A DNA stretch of 64,000 nt from Rhyzopertha dominica (Eukaryota > Arthropoda > Insecta > Coleoptera > Bostrichidae). The DNA is taken from positions 22,030,392 to 22,094,391 of the forward strand of contig QCXZ01000003.1 in the NCBI GenBank assembly GCA_025024175.1, given 5' to 3'. Positions 1-10,800 of this stretch are shown in pieces. Numbering within the stretch: the stretch's first letter is position 1; each line of letters opens with the position of its first letter. The notes beneath the pieces were generated by a model that did no database searches, had not been told where the DNA came from, and was given only the letters and a program-made list of their open reading frames with translations. The translations under genes and the position numbers were made by a program.

Positions 1-3000
1 GGTTCGAGATCAAGAATGCCATATCGAGATCGAGAACTGACTTTATTGTTTTTTCGTCTCGTCTCGCGCAACACTACAACCACGTTACTAAGCGTCCCTA
101 TTTAAATTTACGTTTCAGTGCCATTGACGGTTATTATTTGTAATCTTAAGTTAAAGCTTTTCCAAAATTCAATGTCTGGAACAACGCAAGAACCGAAGTT
201 TGGGTTTTTAAAACAAAGGCGTGTGATGAAAAAATAATTTTCAGCGACAACAAATTAGCAAAAAGACGTCTTTAATTCACGACACAATATATATCATGTA
301 AAAACAAGTCAGTTTATTTTTGAATCGTAAAAGAGTTGATGAAATTTTTCTCTGTATACGTTGCTGATAAATTATGGAGCACAATATTTCATCCTGTATG
401 TAAGCTAATGCCAGAGAAAACATTTAATCAAACAGATACAAGCGACATTAAAAAATAATGCTTCGCGATTGATCAAAATGATGTTTATACAGTGCTACCC
501 GAGCTACCAATGTACAAAACTGTTAACGTAGAATACTGGTATATCAGTTTTCCAATCGAGGGATATCTGAAAAGGTGACTAAATAATTGCGAATTGCAAA
601 AATTCAATCAACTTCACAATTACCTTCATTTACTAGTAAGCTATCAAACACTTTAAGGCATCAGGGATTCTATTCGAGTTTTTAAAAACCCCGGACCAGT
701 TTTTGGTCAAGTCTTTTTGCTACTGAAAATAAGTGGTATGGAGAGTGTGGGATATATTTAATGTTATATACAATGGGCGTATAAAGTTCTTTCCTTACGA
801 TCTCAAATGCGTTAACTGGGAAGGTTTGGATAAAGACAACATGTTTGTCTTAAAATCCAAGATGGTAACACAGTTGCCACCAATCTGAACATTTAAAGCA
901 ACGTTGTACATGTTACACAGCGATCGAAGTTAATAATTGCGGACATAATCGCGTTTAGAAAATTGAAATATCACAATCCATTGAGGGGTTTCAATGAATG
1001 AGCAAATACGTATGTGCTTATGTTCTATTGATGTTTTTCACTATCTCACTGCAGTTCTTTCCGTTTCATGAGAATGTCGCCGACATTAGAAAAAAGATAA
1101 TTACACCAATTTTCTTATTCAGCGTTCGAACAATTTTGAATGCAAAAATTACAAGAAAAACAAGAATAACAAGGTAGTAACGACTAACAATAACATGGGT
1201 AACAAGAAAACAGTATCAAAACACAATACAATAGTCGCAGTAATTGACACGGACAACTAATATTGCCAATCGAATGCAGTTTGAGCAGTGTGCGTGCCAC
1301 TCGCTATTTTTTAAGTCAGTCCTACTTGTATCGTTGATTACAAATATGGCACTAAAGTGTTTTTAGATTGAAACTTTCAAAACTTTATAACGGTCTATCC
1401 GATTTCAATTTACTTATTTAGATACTGAAAGTACTTTTCAAATGAAGAAACATCAGCCCCTTACTATTCAAAAAATTCTAATTTTATCAGAATCTTCCTA
1501 CTTAACGGGTTGAAAGGTTGTTAAATAAGGAAAGTGTGATACACATATATCTATTTATTTTTATTTTTTACTATACAACTTCTGTAACTATAATACGATT
1601 AACATTCCAGATGCCATTATGAAGTTTTTTTGCTAATGTTTTGCGGAATACACGCTCGTTGAGTGCTGAAAAACTAGATTAAGTTACAAAAATATATGTA
1701 TAATAAGTACGTTTACAACTAATTCTGTTTGTATTTACCGAACATATTATTCAAGATATATCAGTACCTACGCGTTCTACAGGATCACGGAGAGCAAACG
1801 TTGCACAAGAATATGTCCAGAAGTCCGTCGGTCCATGCTGCATTTTTGCTTCGTTTTATCAATGAGACTTAATTTTGAAACGCCGCATTTCAGCTTAATG
1901 CGGTTATTTTACCTAAATCGTTTGAAAAGTACAAACTGCAGAGTACCTATACCATTAAAATATCTGTTTTTGTGACTTGGTTTACCAAACTGTATTACCG
2001 AATTTTGCAAGCGATAAAAATCAACAGTAGTTTTATTTCCACTTGAAAAAAAACCTGCCCGATTGAAGGCAACGCCTCGTAAACTTTAAAATGTCAACTA
2101 CAGTCCACGGCGATGATCCGAACCGGCGGGGAAGGTATTCGTTTCAAGTCATCCAGTCTTCTTACTCACCGCATTCCGCTTCTACCTGTTTTTTCGACGA
2201 CAGGTTGTTTTTGTAGGTGTCTGCTCTGTTGCTCTACGCCGTCGGGCGGTTCATGACAAATTTTAGTGGTGCCTCAATCCTCAATAGACGACACGTTCTG
2301 AAACGTTGGATTCGGCGCAGTGATTCGTATGCCTTTTAAGCAGTTTGTTAACGGCGTCGTTGACACCAAGGCAATAAATGCAGTAATATATCTGAAATAA
2401 AAAATTAGAGCAGATGTTGCAAAATATATAATATTATAAATTATGTTTCACAGTAGTAGGATCCATTAATATATTATCGTATTTCAATTGTGATAAACGT
2501 AGGTATATCTTTTCCTAAATCAATCCATGGTTAGATACGACCTGGGTAAAATAAGTCTATTGTTATTAGGTATAACATCATAGCATGATAACTAAATTGT
2601 GTTCTACAGCTCAACACTGTCAACAAATAAATGAATGTATCAATAAAATATTCTTTTTATATTTTTTTAGCTGTAGATCGTGAAGTACCTACATATTAGT
2701 GTTCCTTTGCAATTGCCTTCAAACTGTTCTGAATTTCTTAAGACAGTGCTTTCTTAGTATTTTTAGACGCGGCTACTGCTTTTCGGGATGAAGTTTGTGG
2801 AAATAACGAAATAAAGTTCTAATTCTGCTCCACAGTTTTCTTTACGTACAATGCAGAATTTTACGATATCCTAATATCGATTCATAGCTTGTACACAGTA
2901 ATAAATCATATTACAACTAACAAAACTATCTTGCAAGTCTTTCTACACTGTGCTTATAATTCATTGATAGCGAAGTTCGTACGTTTCGTAATGATTCATG

Positions 3001-3119
3001 GCGAAATCTTTACAACGAAGATAATTTAAAAAAATTTCTCACTGGTTGGAAATTTTTGAAAAACTCGCTGTTCTAAAGAAAATTATTGACATGGACACGT
3101 CTTACGCTGTACTTTGAGG
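1..3119. other. AT-rich sequence, no gene recognised
   Basis: No recognisable protein, RNA gene or complete element is visible. The first 70 bases carry GTCTCG-type runs (around 55-67) like the subterminal repeats of the hAT element at 26806-28272, so a truncated relative may enter from the left edge. A more GC-rich patch at about 2090-2350 has short protein-like readings on both strands, including RRLDDLKRI on the minus strand, which resembles the tail of some non-LTR retrotransposon ORFs, but it is too short to call. Confidence 0.4.
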
Positions 3120-3440
3120 AAAGCTTTACGAACTACGACATAAGATGGTACTGTCTTTAATTACAGGGACCGACATTACCGATGGCTTGGTTATTTGGTG
3201 AAACTCAGCAATGCGTCATCTAACGATAGCTTTGCGAACTACAATGTTGGCTGGTACTGTCGGCGATAAGTACAGAGACCTACATTGTTTATTGCCTAAT
3301 GATGGTTAGAGCTCACTGAAAGAGCCTAACAGAGAAACACCGTAAAATAAAATTGCTTTGAATGATTAATCTTTATCAAATTCGTTATAGCTCAAAGTTA
3401 ACTACGTCCTTTACTACGTTATAATATAGCCTGCTCCACG
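3120..3440 (+). repeat. R1 dispersed repeat, copy a
   Basis: This is one of five copies of a repeat family named R1 here. Shared landmarks are a GCGTCATCTAACG-type motif, a stretch near AGCTTTGCGAACTACAA, and an AATGATTAATCTTTATCA-type end. Its first third (3122-3190) resembles the next segment (3212-3290), so this copy holds two tandem versions of an internal unit of roughly 90 bp, as the copies at 42251 and 57279 also do. No coding capacity is visible. It could be a SINE, a MITE or a Helitron fragment; the termini cannot be fixed by eye. Confidence 0.55.
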
Positions 3441-6400
3441 TCTAACTAACGGGAGTATTAAAGATACATCCACCAGGGTATTTTTTTCAACTCAGAGAGT
3501 ACATAAAATATACAATAACAAGGTAAAATTAATTGTAATGTTGAACCTCTTCGTTCATTTAGTGTTCAGCTGTAAAATACGGTATATAACTTCTTTTGGC
3601 ATGTAGGTAATTGCTATTTTATAAATAAAGAAACATTAAAGCATTTTGGGGTTTGCGAAAAACAAACGAAACAAAATTTTTGTTTATTAAGATTGTTTGT
3701 AGCCATTTTAAAATAATCTTGTTGAACATAGTTGAAATCATAAAAAGTTGTATTTTAAGTATATAATATAAAGTTAGTGTCATAATTAAGCAGGTGTGCT
3801 GATAGATTTTATATTAAAAAATCGACACAATATTTTTAGGGCCTATATAGTAACATCCTCTATAATATAAAATGGTTTAGTTCGCAATTATTTGTGAAAT
3901 ATATAACTTCTTTTGCAATTTTACATACAGTTGGCTTCAGACTGAGCTTAATAATAAATCTACTACGACGTGTAAACTGGCTAAATTCAAAGGTCAGTAT
4001 TTCTTGCGAATAATCTTAAAACTTTGTAGAGTAGTCTGTTGTTGTTACAAGCGAATACTGTAAAAGAGGCTATTCGAATGCACTTGATAAGCTATGTAGC
4101 TTTTGCAGGACAGAAGTCATCATCAACATTTGCAATATATTCATTTGGTTGCTCAAGTATATCCATGACCGGCTAATTGCTGACTAGATTAATACTAACC
4201 TTTGGGAAACATTATGTAATTTGGTTGAATATCTGACTATTATGCGTTTCAATGATCTATAGTTGTATAAACAACATTTGAGCTCTGCCTGTGCTGTACT
4301 ACCGCAGTTACTCTAGAAGTTCTTTATTTTATTAACATTGTTGAGGTACATCGATATATAATATGCGTACTATTGTTTACTTCCAGTCCCAGATGATGTT
4401 ATGTGAATGTACTGTACCTATCTACTATGTAAATAATTTTAGTTGTAATAACTATGAAGTGGAAACTTATTTTGTATTTACTCAATACCTTATACTTAGC
4501 TGTAAAACAGCTGCATAAGAATTGCTACGTTTTTAAATCATTAATTACTGGCTAATGTTATCAACGTAAATATTATAATTTAGCTGAACGGGCGCAACTT
4601 AAAAAATTCAGTATCTGCCTAATTTTTAGTTCCCGTGTACCNGGCCACTATATAAATGTCTTTCGTGGGTTGTACATCTAATGTTTTAAACTTATAGTGG
4701 TCGACCATCAACAAGACTGCATTCATTAGATTTCGATATTCTACTCCGCATGCTGTGTAAATACTATATAATGGCGTGTTTATTTGTTTTAACCATATCA
4801 ACACACAGCAACCAGTTTTCTTTTGCCTATATACGTTACGGTCATCTTACTGATGTAGGTATCTACTGATGTTATTCAGCCAAATGCCAAAGTAAATAGG
4901 ATTCCTACCTACTCGCCGACAAAGGATGTAGTTTCACTTTTTATAAATAGCATTCTAAGAGAACGTAACAAGGTAGAAATTCCAACGATACACCCACTAC
5001 ATCTCAAATCAACTGATCTAATTGGCCACTCCTTCATCTCCAAGATAGTCGACGCACCTGGCCTGCTACCAACGCCAACTGCACCTGATACCCGCATCAA
5101 CGTACAATGTTTATTTGTGCTTGGGCCAAAATTATGAAGTATATTAATGTTTATGCAGCAAAGAGCAACATGCGATGTAATTGGCACTACCCATCAAAAC
5201 GTCGGTAAGTTTCTCAGCAAATCTAGTAAGTCCACTCAGATTGGTTTTAAATTTATTAATTAATACGTAAACCATTCGAAGTATAAGTGCTTTACAGATA
5301 AGTGTTACAGGTATTATATCGGCCATAGAGTTATGGAGTTAGTGTAACGTAGTAATATCTAGCCAATTTGAGGCCATCAAAAATGAAGAATAATTATTTT
5401 GCACATTATGCTTTATACTAACCTCACTTTTTCTAACTTACCTTATTGACTAAGTGAAATTATGAATAAGATATTTTTGTTTTTAAATATTATTTTTCTT
5501 TATATGCAAAATGGCTATAACTAAAAACAGTTATAAAGATTATACAAAATATTGATATTGAATAACTTTTTGAGGAAATTATAATAAAGCAACCATATAA
5601 GATCTTCGTTTTCAACATGTACCGATTTAACAGGGCAACACCCAAATTTCGATAGTAAAATTTTTGTCTCATACAGAATGTCGTACAGGTTGGCATATTG
5701 GAATGAAATGTTTTTAAGTTTTGTTTCACATTTTTCACCTATACTGAAATCAGCAAATTTATAATTCAAACTTCATTATTCTGGCTCAGTAGAAATAAAT
5801 GATTTTTTTCTTTATTTTTTCGCTACTTTTTAAACTACATCACATTATTTGCCATTATGGCAAATAAGTTTAGGCAACATAAATCACAAAAATGTTTATG
5901 AAAACATAATTTTAATAACTGATAAGTCAAAGACATAGTCTTAAGATCAATAATACAAAGCACAATCATTATTCAGTTAAACTCCCAGCCTTATCCGCAC
6001 ACAATTCCATTCTAAAATTTCAATTTCTTCGTTAATGCCAATGATGCCAACACGCCGACGTCTCTTATTGGATTTATTAATCCTTCGTCGTTATTGGGCA
6101 GATTATCCCTACACGGAATTTGCATAAAACCATTTGATGTTTAACCAGCTGGTAACAATGCGAAAATAATGTGTAGCATAATGTCCTACAAAAGAAAACG
6201 GTAATTGAGTTCTAAATCACAAAGTTATCAAAAAGTATGGTTATTATCCCGTGATAACCAACGGTACACCATGCGTTTACTTAGGCAATATTATAACGGT
6301 GACTTTTTTAATTTCTAAAATGTGGATTAACATCGCTCCAATATCTTACTTACTGGGAGGCAATTACCATGTTGGTAGAAAATGTTGCCTCATCAGAAAA

Positions 6401-6590
6401 CATTATTCTGCGACAAAATCCCCAGGTTCGAATGATTACGATTTGTATGGGTGAATTTTCTTCTTTTATAAAATTCTTTTAATGTCCCACAGTTGGTGCG
6501 ACTGCCTCTTTATTGAAGTTTTAGATTAATCTCCTGCGACTGCTTCATCGTACGATTTCTTCGTTTCCTTAAAATTTTAAGAAATCCAGT
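3441..6590. other. AT-rich sequence, no recognised gene
   Basis: Apart from the open frame at 4886-5140 (listed separately), this stretch shows no domain, splice-supported exon or repeat that I can support. A single ambiguous base lies at 4642. Confidence 0.4.
4886..5140 (+). other. Open reading frame, unrecognised, possible coding remnant
   Basis: An uninterrupted plus-strand frame of about 85 codons runs from a TAG-preceded start of the open region to a TGA at about 5140. It is richer in GC than its surroundings and has a protein-like composition (for example the stretch STDLIGHSFISKIVDAPG). It has no good start codon near its 5' end, so if real it would be an internal or terminal exon or a relic. 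A minus-strand frame at 4909-5187 overlaps it; I cannot tell which, if either, is real. No family is recognised. Confidence 0.2.
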
Positions 6591-7530
6591 AGCTTTTAAA
6601 AAACTTTATTTGTTTTTGGACCGTTATACGAAAAACTTCAATAACAGACCGTTAATTTTGCTTTCTCGTACCGTAATATCAAATCATACAAGAAAGAAGT
6701 TTGAACCAATAAGCAAGCAAATTGCTGCCCATGATGAGATCAATTCTAGTTTAGTTGATGATAAAAAAACGGCTACGACGGAATCTATTTTGCAAATCTA
6801 TGACTATGGTTTCTCGACGTTGACATACATATGCTGGAGAATAATCTATTGGATCCTAATCAAATTCAAGAAGAGCTCTTAAGGCGGGGAAGACGGTAGG
6901 ACAACACATATTCAACACTAATGATACCATCAAAAATGGATAGAAGTAGAGTATGTTAATTGATCTGTGAGAATTGTGGCTCGAACTGCATTGGTGAAAC
7001 GGACAGGCCATTATTTAATCAAAGATTCAGGCAACATCTACCATAGGCAATCATTTGATATTCAATANCCATAACGCCAGTGAAGAATACTGCAAAGCTG
7101 ATCCACCGAGAAAATAGCGCATAAGTTATACATGTTAAAAGCTTTGGAAATTAGAAAAAAGCAGTTGAACACAACAAGAACCTCAATGAACAAGTTGAGC
7201 TCATTAAATCTCATATTCAAGTAAATATTGGAAGATGAATACAGGTATCAACAACATCAATCCGAAGTTTAGCCCCGGGGATAGACAAGAAATTTTGAGT
7301 GGGTTGTTTGATGCGGTAGGTCAGTTAGTCACGAAGTTTTAATTAAGTTGTTTTTAAGGTTTCATAAAGTTTGAAATTAAACCGTGTGGTTATAATATGT
7401 TGTAACTGGTTGACAGGTAAACGTAAATCATTTTCATTATGTTGCTCTATATTTATATAAATAATTTCTGTTCTGTAATGTAGAGGTTGGAGCTGAACCA
7501 GGCCGAAACCGGTCTTCAAAATAAAGTTAA
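6591..7530 (+). pseudogene. Penelope-like retroelement 3' end, GIY-YIG domain, decayed
   Basis: The frame at 6963-7040 reads ICENCGSNCIGETDRPLF followed by NQRFRQHL, the cysteine-pair and (Y)IGET-R core of the GIY-YIG endonuclease that ends arthropod Penelope-like element (PLE) proteins. After frameshifts, 7130-7203 reads LKALEIRKKQLN and then MNEQVELI, which matches the conserved C-terminal tail of these proteins. Upstream, 6870-6960 has fragments such as LRRGKTVGQHIF in the linker position between reverse transcriptase and nuclease. No reverse-transcriptase motif is legible further upstream, so only the 3' part survives. Stops and frameshifts make it non-functional. The tail at 7480-7530 ends with GGCCGAAACCGG and then AATAAAG, possibly a decayed ribozyme and polyadenylation region. 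An N lies at 7067. In a live element this nuclease nicks target DNA to prime reverse transcription. Confidence 0.7.
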
Positions 7531-8820
7531 TAACAAAAATTGGGAATTACATGTTTGATCCAGCTCAAATAAATAAAAAAGCAAGGCTCTTTAACGTGCG
7601 TTGATGGTATGTCTTGGATGAGTTGTGCTCGACTTTGCAAAAGCTACTTTTGTATAATATGCGCAAGTATGCAAATATTTATGCAAAGCATAGCATTGTC
7701 GAATTGTCATCATATTATAAAGAAAACACGAACACGCAATTATTGATGAAAGCTACCCAGTATATGTTAAAGGTAACCCACCTCAGACTCGAGGAGTACC
7801 TGCCTGCTCCGTATCTTAATTTATGGGGGTTGTATTTAAGACCGACAAATCTTCGCTGAATGCAACCGCCAGGCTTTGATAATTACCTTACCAATTCCGG
7901 AGGCACCGACTACCGACCCGCCACTGAAATACCAGTGAAGCACTTCACCTGTTGCCTCTTAGGTGGGGAGGCGATAGTTCTGGAACTCTGGCAATGATTC
8001 CTTAAAGCAATCCATCATCATAAAAAATTTGTTACACTCTGCACTAAATTTCGTGTTACCAGGGTTTATTTTTCGTTAGAAATAGTAGAACGAACGTTAT
8101 AACGGAATCATATATTGCACCTTCTATGTGCCGTTGTATATCTTTGTTAATGACATGTTAGTCCATTTTAGAAGCGTACAAATACCTGTACATATTTACC
8201 GTTGAATGAATCTATTATCAAATAAAAAAAATGCATGTTAACAGCTAATAACTGGCAAGGCAAGAGATTTGCTACTATAAGGAAGAGTAGTTATGTGCTT
8301 TTCAGAAACAGACGTACACATGATCATTTGGATACCCAACATGCACAATTAAAATTGCATATGCAATGTAGAAATGCATGCTCAGTTTTATTGGCTTAGG
8401 ATTGGTTGCGGTGGGAGCAACTTTAAACATTAATTTGACTCTACTCCGGGCGTGCTGCGTTCTCTTATTACTTGTCGAGCAAAAAGGCTTATATTGCGTC
8501 CTTACTCCTGTCTGACATTGAACACAAATCACTTGGTTTGTGTGAAGTAAGAGTTCGAAGTATTATATTTGATAGCGCCTTGTTCTGTGTTGAACTGCAA
8601 TTTTTATTCGCTGAATTTATTAAATATCTGCATAAAAATGGGTACTTTTATGTACTAAACGACTCGATCTGCCGATTCTGTATTCCTCTTTTTAAAATTT
8701 TACATTGTGCGAATCTTTTGTCATGGCACAATCAAGCATTAGTTCCTAACGCTTTGTTGTATTTTCAGCACGAAATCATGCTCAAGTGACTATAGTTAGA
8801 AGGTTTGTTAAAAGATAACG
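7531..8820. other. Spacer between PLE relic and tandem array
   Basis: Short open frames occur (7614-7859 and 8472-8789 on the plus strand), but neither has a recognisable domain, splice context or codon signature. A moderately GC-rich patch lies at 7860-7990. I see no repeat boundary linking this spacer to the PLE relic or to the array that follows. Confidence 0.4.
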
Positions 8821-8830
8821 CTACTACAGT
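8821..8830 (+). repeat. Left flanking direct repeat (candidate TSD) of the array
   Basis: CTACTACAGT here is repeated exactly at 9615-9624, bracketing the hammerhead array. Ten bases fits the variable-length TSDs known for Penelope-like and retrozyme insertions. Chance is possible because CTACTA also recurs just inside the right end. Confidence 0.5.
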
Positions 8831-9031
8831 GTAACTAATTGTTATGCGTGAGAACTGCACAATTTGCAGAAATTGTCGTTGGACCTCTGACGGTTTTTAA
8901 ACGCCCGCAGCAAAGTACGCTACCGTTCAGATTAGTTTCCCACAGAGATGAGTGGATAATACCAAATTACCACTAGATGGCATGGTGTTGTCCACATCCT
9001 AATTCTCGCATACACCTCGTCCACCTTGTCG

Positions 9032-9040
9032 TATATAAGG
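9032..9040 (+). promoter_or_regulatory. TATA-like box in array unit 1
   Basis: TATATAAGG lies 27 nt before the first base of the hammerhead stem III. A polymerase II start 25-30 bp downstream of a TATA box would fall at or just before the ribozyme. The same element is conserved in unit 2. The role is inferred from position only. Confidence 0.4.
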
Positions 9041-9066
9041 GAAGCCGCATCTACGCTATGCCGTGT

Positions 9067-9117
9067 TGTCTGCGTTGGGGCTATAGCTGTGCTGAGGAGG
9101 CTTTATAAGCCGAAACA
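9067..9117 (+). ncRNA. Hammerhead ribozyme-like motif, unit 1 (type I)
   Basis: All strictly conserved hammerhead positions are present in order: stem III 5' strand TGT (9067-9069), C17 of the GTC triplet (9070, predicted cleavage after it), stem I region (9071-9091), CTGAGGA (9092-9098), a perfect 5-bp stem II GGCTT/AAGCC with loop TAT (9099-9111), then GAA plus ACA pairing back to TGT (9112-9117). Stem III can extend to 5 bp (GTTGT with ACAGC). Its short length is typical of metazoan retrozymes and PLE hammerheads, which may act as dimers. The weak point is stem I: TGCG opposite TGTG is mostly G-U wobble, so activity is uncertain. Confidence 0.7.
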
Positions 9118-9338
9118 GCTATCGCAGGCGACATGACATAGATGTAATTTTATTATTATTTTTATGCTTTGCATATATCGTCGCTGGGGACCTCTGATGG
9201 TTTTTAAACGCCTATAGCAAAGTGGGCTACCGTTCAGATTAGTTCCCCACAGAAACGAGTGGATAATACCTAACTGCCACTAGATGGCATGGTGTTGTCC
9301 ACATCCTAATTCTCGCATACACCTCGCCCACCTTGGTG

Positions 9339-9347
9339 TATATAAGG
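9339..9347 (+). promoter_or_regulatory. TATA-like box in array unit 2
   Basis: TATATAAGG is conserved in the second unit at the same distance from the second hammerhead (27 nt to stem III), although the bases just 5' differ between units. Confidence 0.4.
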
Positions 9348-9373
9348 GAAGCCGCATCTACGCTATGCCGTGT

Positions 9374-9424
9374 TGTCTGCGTTGGAACTATAGCTGTGCT
9401 GAGGAGGCTTTATAAGCCGAAACA
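9374..9424 (+). ncRNA. Hammerhead ribozyme-like motif, unit 2 (type I)
   Basis: This is the second copy of the core: TGT (9374-9376), C of the GTC triplet (9377), CTGAGGA (9399-9405), the identical stem II hairpin GGCTTTATAAGCC (9406-9418), and GAAACA (9419-9424). Stem III keeps 3 bp (TGT/ACA); the fourth pair found in unit 1 is lost here by a G to T change. Two to three substitutions fall in the stem I loop. The catalytic core is unchanged although surrounding positions vary. Confidence 0.7.
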
Positions 9425-9614
9425 TCTGTCGCAGGCGACATGTCATAGATGTAATTTTATTATTATTATTATTATGCTTTGCATATATCGTCGCTGGGAC
9501 CTCTGATGGTTTTTAAACGCCCACAGCAAAGTGGGCTACCGTTCAGATTAGTTCCCCACAGAAAGGAGTGGATAATACCAAATTGCCGCATCCTAATTTT
9601 CGCATACTACTAGA

Positions 9615-9624
9615 CTACTACAGT
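9615..9624 (+). repeat. Right flanking direct repeat (candidate TSD) of the array
   Basis: This is the exact second copy of CTACTACAGT, starting directly after the truncated third unit. Confidence 0.5.
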
Positions 9625-10713
9625 CTGTCAAACGGATCTGTAACAACGGAGCGTCGGTGAATAGAACTCAGTTGTAATAAAACATGACTGATTTGATACC
9701 TAGTGGCGTGCCGTGTTTTATAAAAGTTTAGGAATATTTCATTTGTTTAAATACACTATAGAATTATTACCTGCCTATAAACATTTGCTATCACTTCTCT
9801 TGTTTGCCTATGGAGTGTCTCCGCGATTACGAGTATATTTGTTCAATGTTCATTTTAATAATAAAAATCGGTACACATATAACACCACTCCGCCACTGAA
9901 TTATGTCAACCCGCAAACAGCGTTAACATGGCAACAAAACTTGCTAAGATCTCCACCAATCAGGTTCTGTTCAGGCCGGCCTAGAACACGCCTTTCGCGT
10001 GGTGTTGCCGGTTTAATCGAAGCTGATAATATCTTTGGAAAAATGTTTAGCTGTTACAATAATATTCAGCTATAAAAAAAAAACAATTGTTAAGCTAAAA
10101 TGTAACAATCGCGTTTAAATGATATTTGTGATATTAAAAATTTTATTTCAAATAAAAATTACTCCATGCCCAGCACTAATTGCTTTTATGTAGTTAAACT
10201 TGGCAATATCGATTTTTTTTTGTTCGTATTCCTTTGGCTGTTACAAATCCATTTGACAATCTGTATTAAAAGTAGGAATACCGTCCCATTTCCAATGTAC
10301 ACGGAGCTCACTGTGACCAGTAATTTTCAGTGGTCGTTTGATGGCGCGAAAATATACAAATACTAGCATACATCATCTAGTAACAAAAATTAATGAAGTG
10401 AGCGTCGTGGTTACTTGAATGGACTGTAGCAATTACCTGTCTTTGGATTCGCAAGCAAAATATGTATTTTGTATTTTTCCTTACCCTTTAACAATGTACT
10501 TGGCATAATTTAGGTGTGCAACTGAAAATATTACTGTGTAGTTAATATACAACGTGATTTTAAAAGTGATGTCTTAAATTAATCTGCAGGATCTCAACAT
10601 ACGAAAATAATATATTCGTAGTATAATTCATTTTCTTCAAAAAATAAAACCCCAAAAATCAGAACCCTATTCGACGTCACTGACTTCCAAAAAAAGACAA
10701 AAACACATAGCTT
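9625..10713. other. Region after the array, no recognised element
   Basis: It contains the unrecognised 120-codon frame 9713-10075 and a GC-richer patch at about 9880-10010. The rest is AT-rich and featureless. Confidence 0.4.
9713..10075 (+). other. 120-codon open frame, unrecognised
   Basis: This is a plus-strand frame opening about 100 bp past the array. The N-terminal third is hydrophobic; the C-terminal half is richer in Pro and Arg (for example RFCSGRPRTRLSRG). There is no recognised domain, no splice evidence and no second copy in the window. It begins with a non-ATG start, so the true start, if any, is unclear. Chance is the most likely explanation. Confidence 0.15.
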
Positions 10714-10800
10714 CATCACAAAGGATATTCAAAATGTAGTCCATTATTGTCCACATAAGCTTGCACTCGACGCATCATGGAGACTTGCACTTAACCGTTT
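10714..10800 (-). pseudogene. Tc1/mariner-type transposase C-terminal scrap
   Basis: The minus strand reads MMRRVQACVDNNGLHFEYPL and then two stops, close to the usual C-terminus of one group of insect Tc1/mariner transposases (R-V-x-x-C-x-x-x-x-G-x-H-F-E). The sequence further upstream on the same strand (10800-11100) shows no catalytic motif, so only the tail remains. It is a different copy from the relics at 40.1 and 55.1 kb. Confidence 0.45.

Larger units (their letters stand above)
8831..9614 (+). repeat. Retrozyme-like tandem array with hammerhead ribozymes
   Basis: A unit of about 308 bp is repeated in tandem. The motif GGACCTCTGAYGG begins units at 8881, 9188 and 9497, giving spacings of 307 and 309. 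Units 1 and 2 are complete; unit 3 stops after about 115 bp and lacks a stretch present in the others. Sequence from about 8831 to 8880 resembles the tail of a preceding unit. Each full unit has a TATATAAGG box, then a type I-like hammerhead core, then a (TTA)n-rich junction. CTACTACAGT occurs immediately on both sides (8821-8830 and 9615-9624), which looks like a target-site duplication. Tandem 170-400 bp units with type I hammerheads are typical of metazoan retrozymes and of Penelope-like terminal repeats. No protein is encoded, so if mobile it would depend on reverse transcriptase in trans. Confidence 0.75.

Noticed and set aside
1..10. GGTTCGA resembling a tRNA T-loop (also at 6425 and 15282)
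   Set aside because: No acceptor or anticodon arms can be paired around any of them.
2090..2350. Possible non-LTR retrotransposon tail (RRLDDLKRI on the minus strand)
   Set aside because: Only about nine residues match the pattern, with stops around.
7480..7530. Hammerhead-like tail GGCCGAAACC at the PLE 3' end
   Set aside because: It lacks an intact CUGANGA and a proper stem II, so only a degenerate resemblance remains.
8831..9614. Reading the tandem array as a CRISPR or ordinary satellite
   Set aside because: Units are about 308 bp with no spacers, only about 2.4 copies, bounded by a direct repeat, and each complete unit has a ribozyme core.
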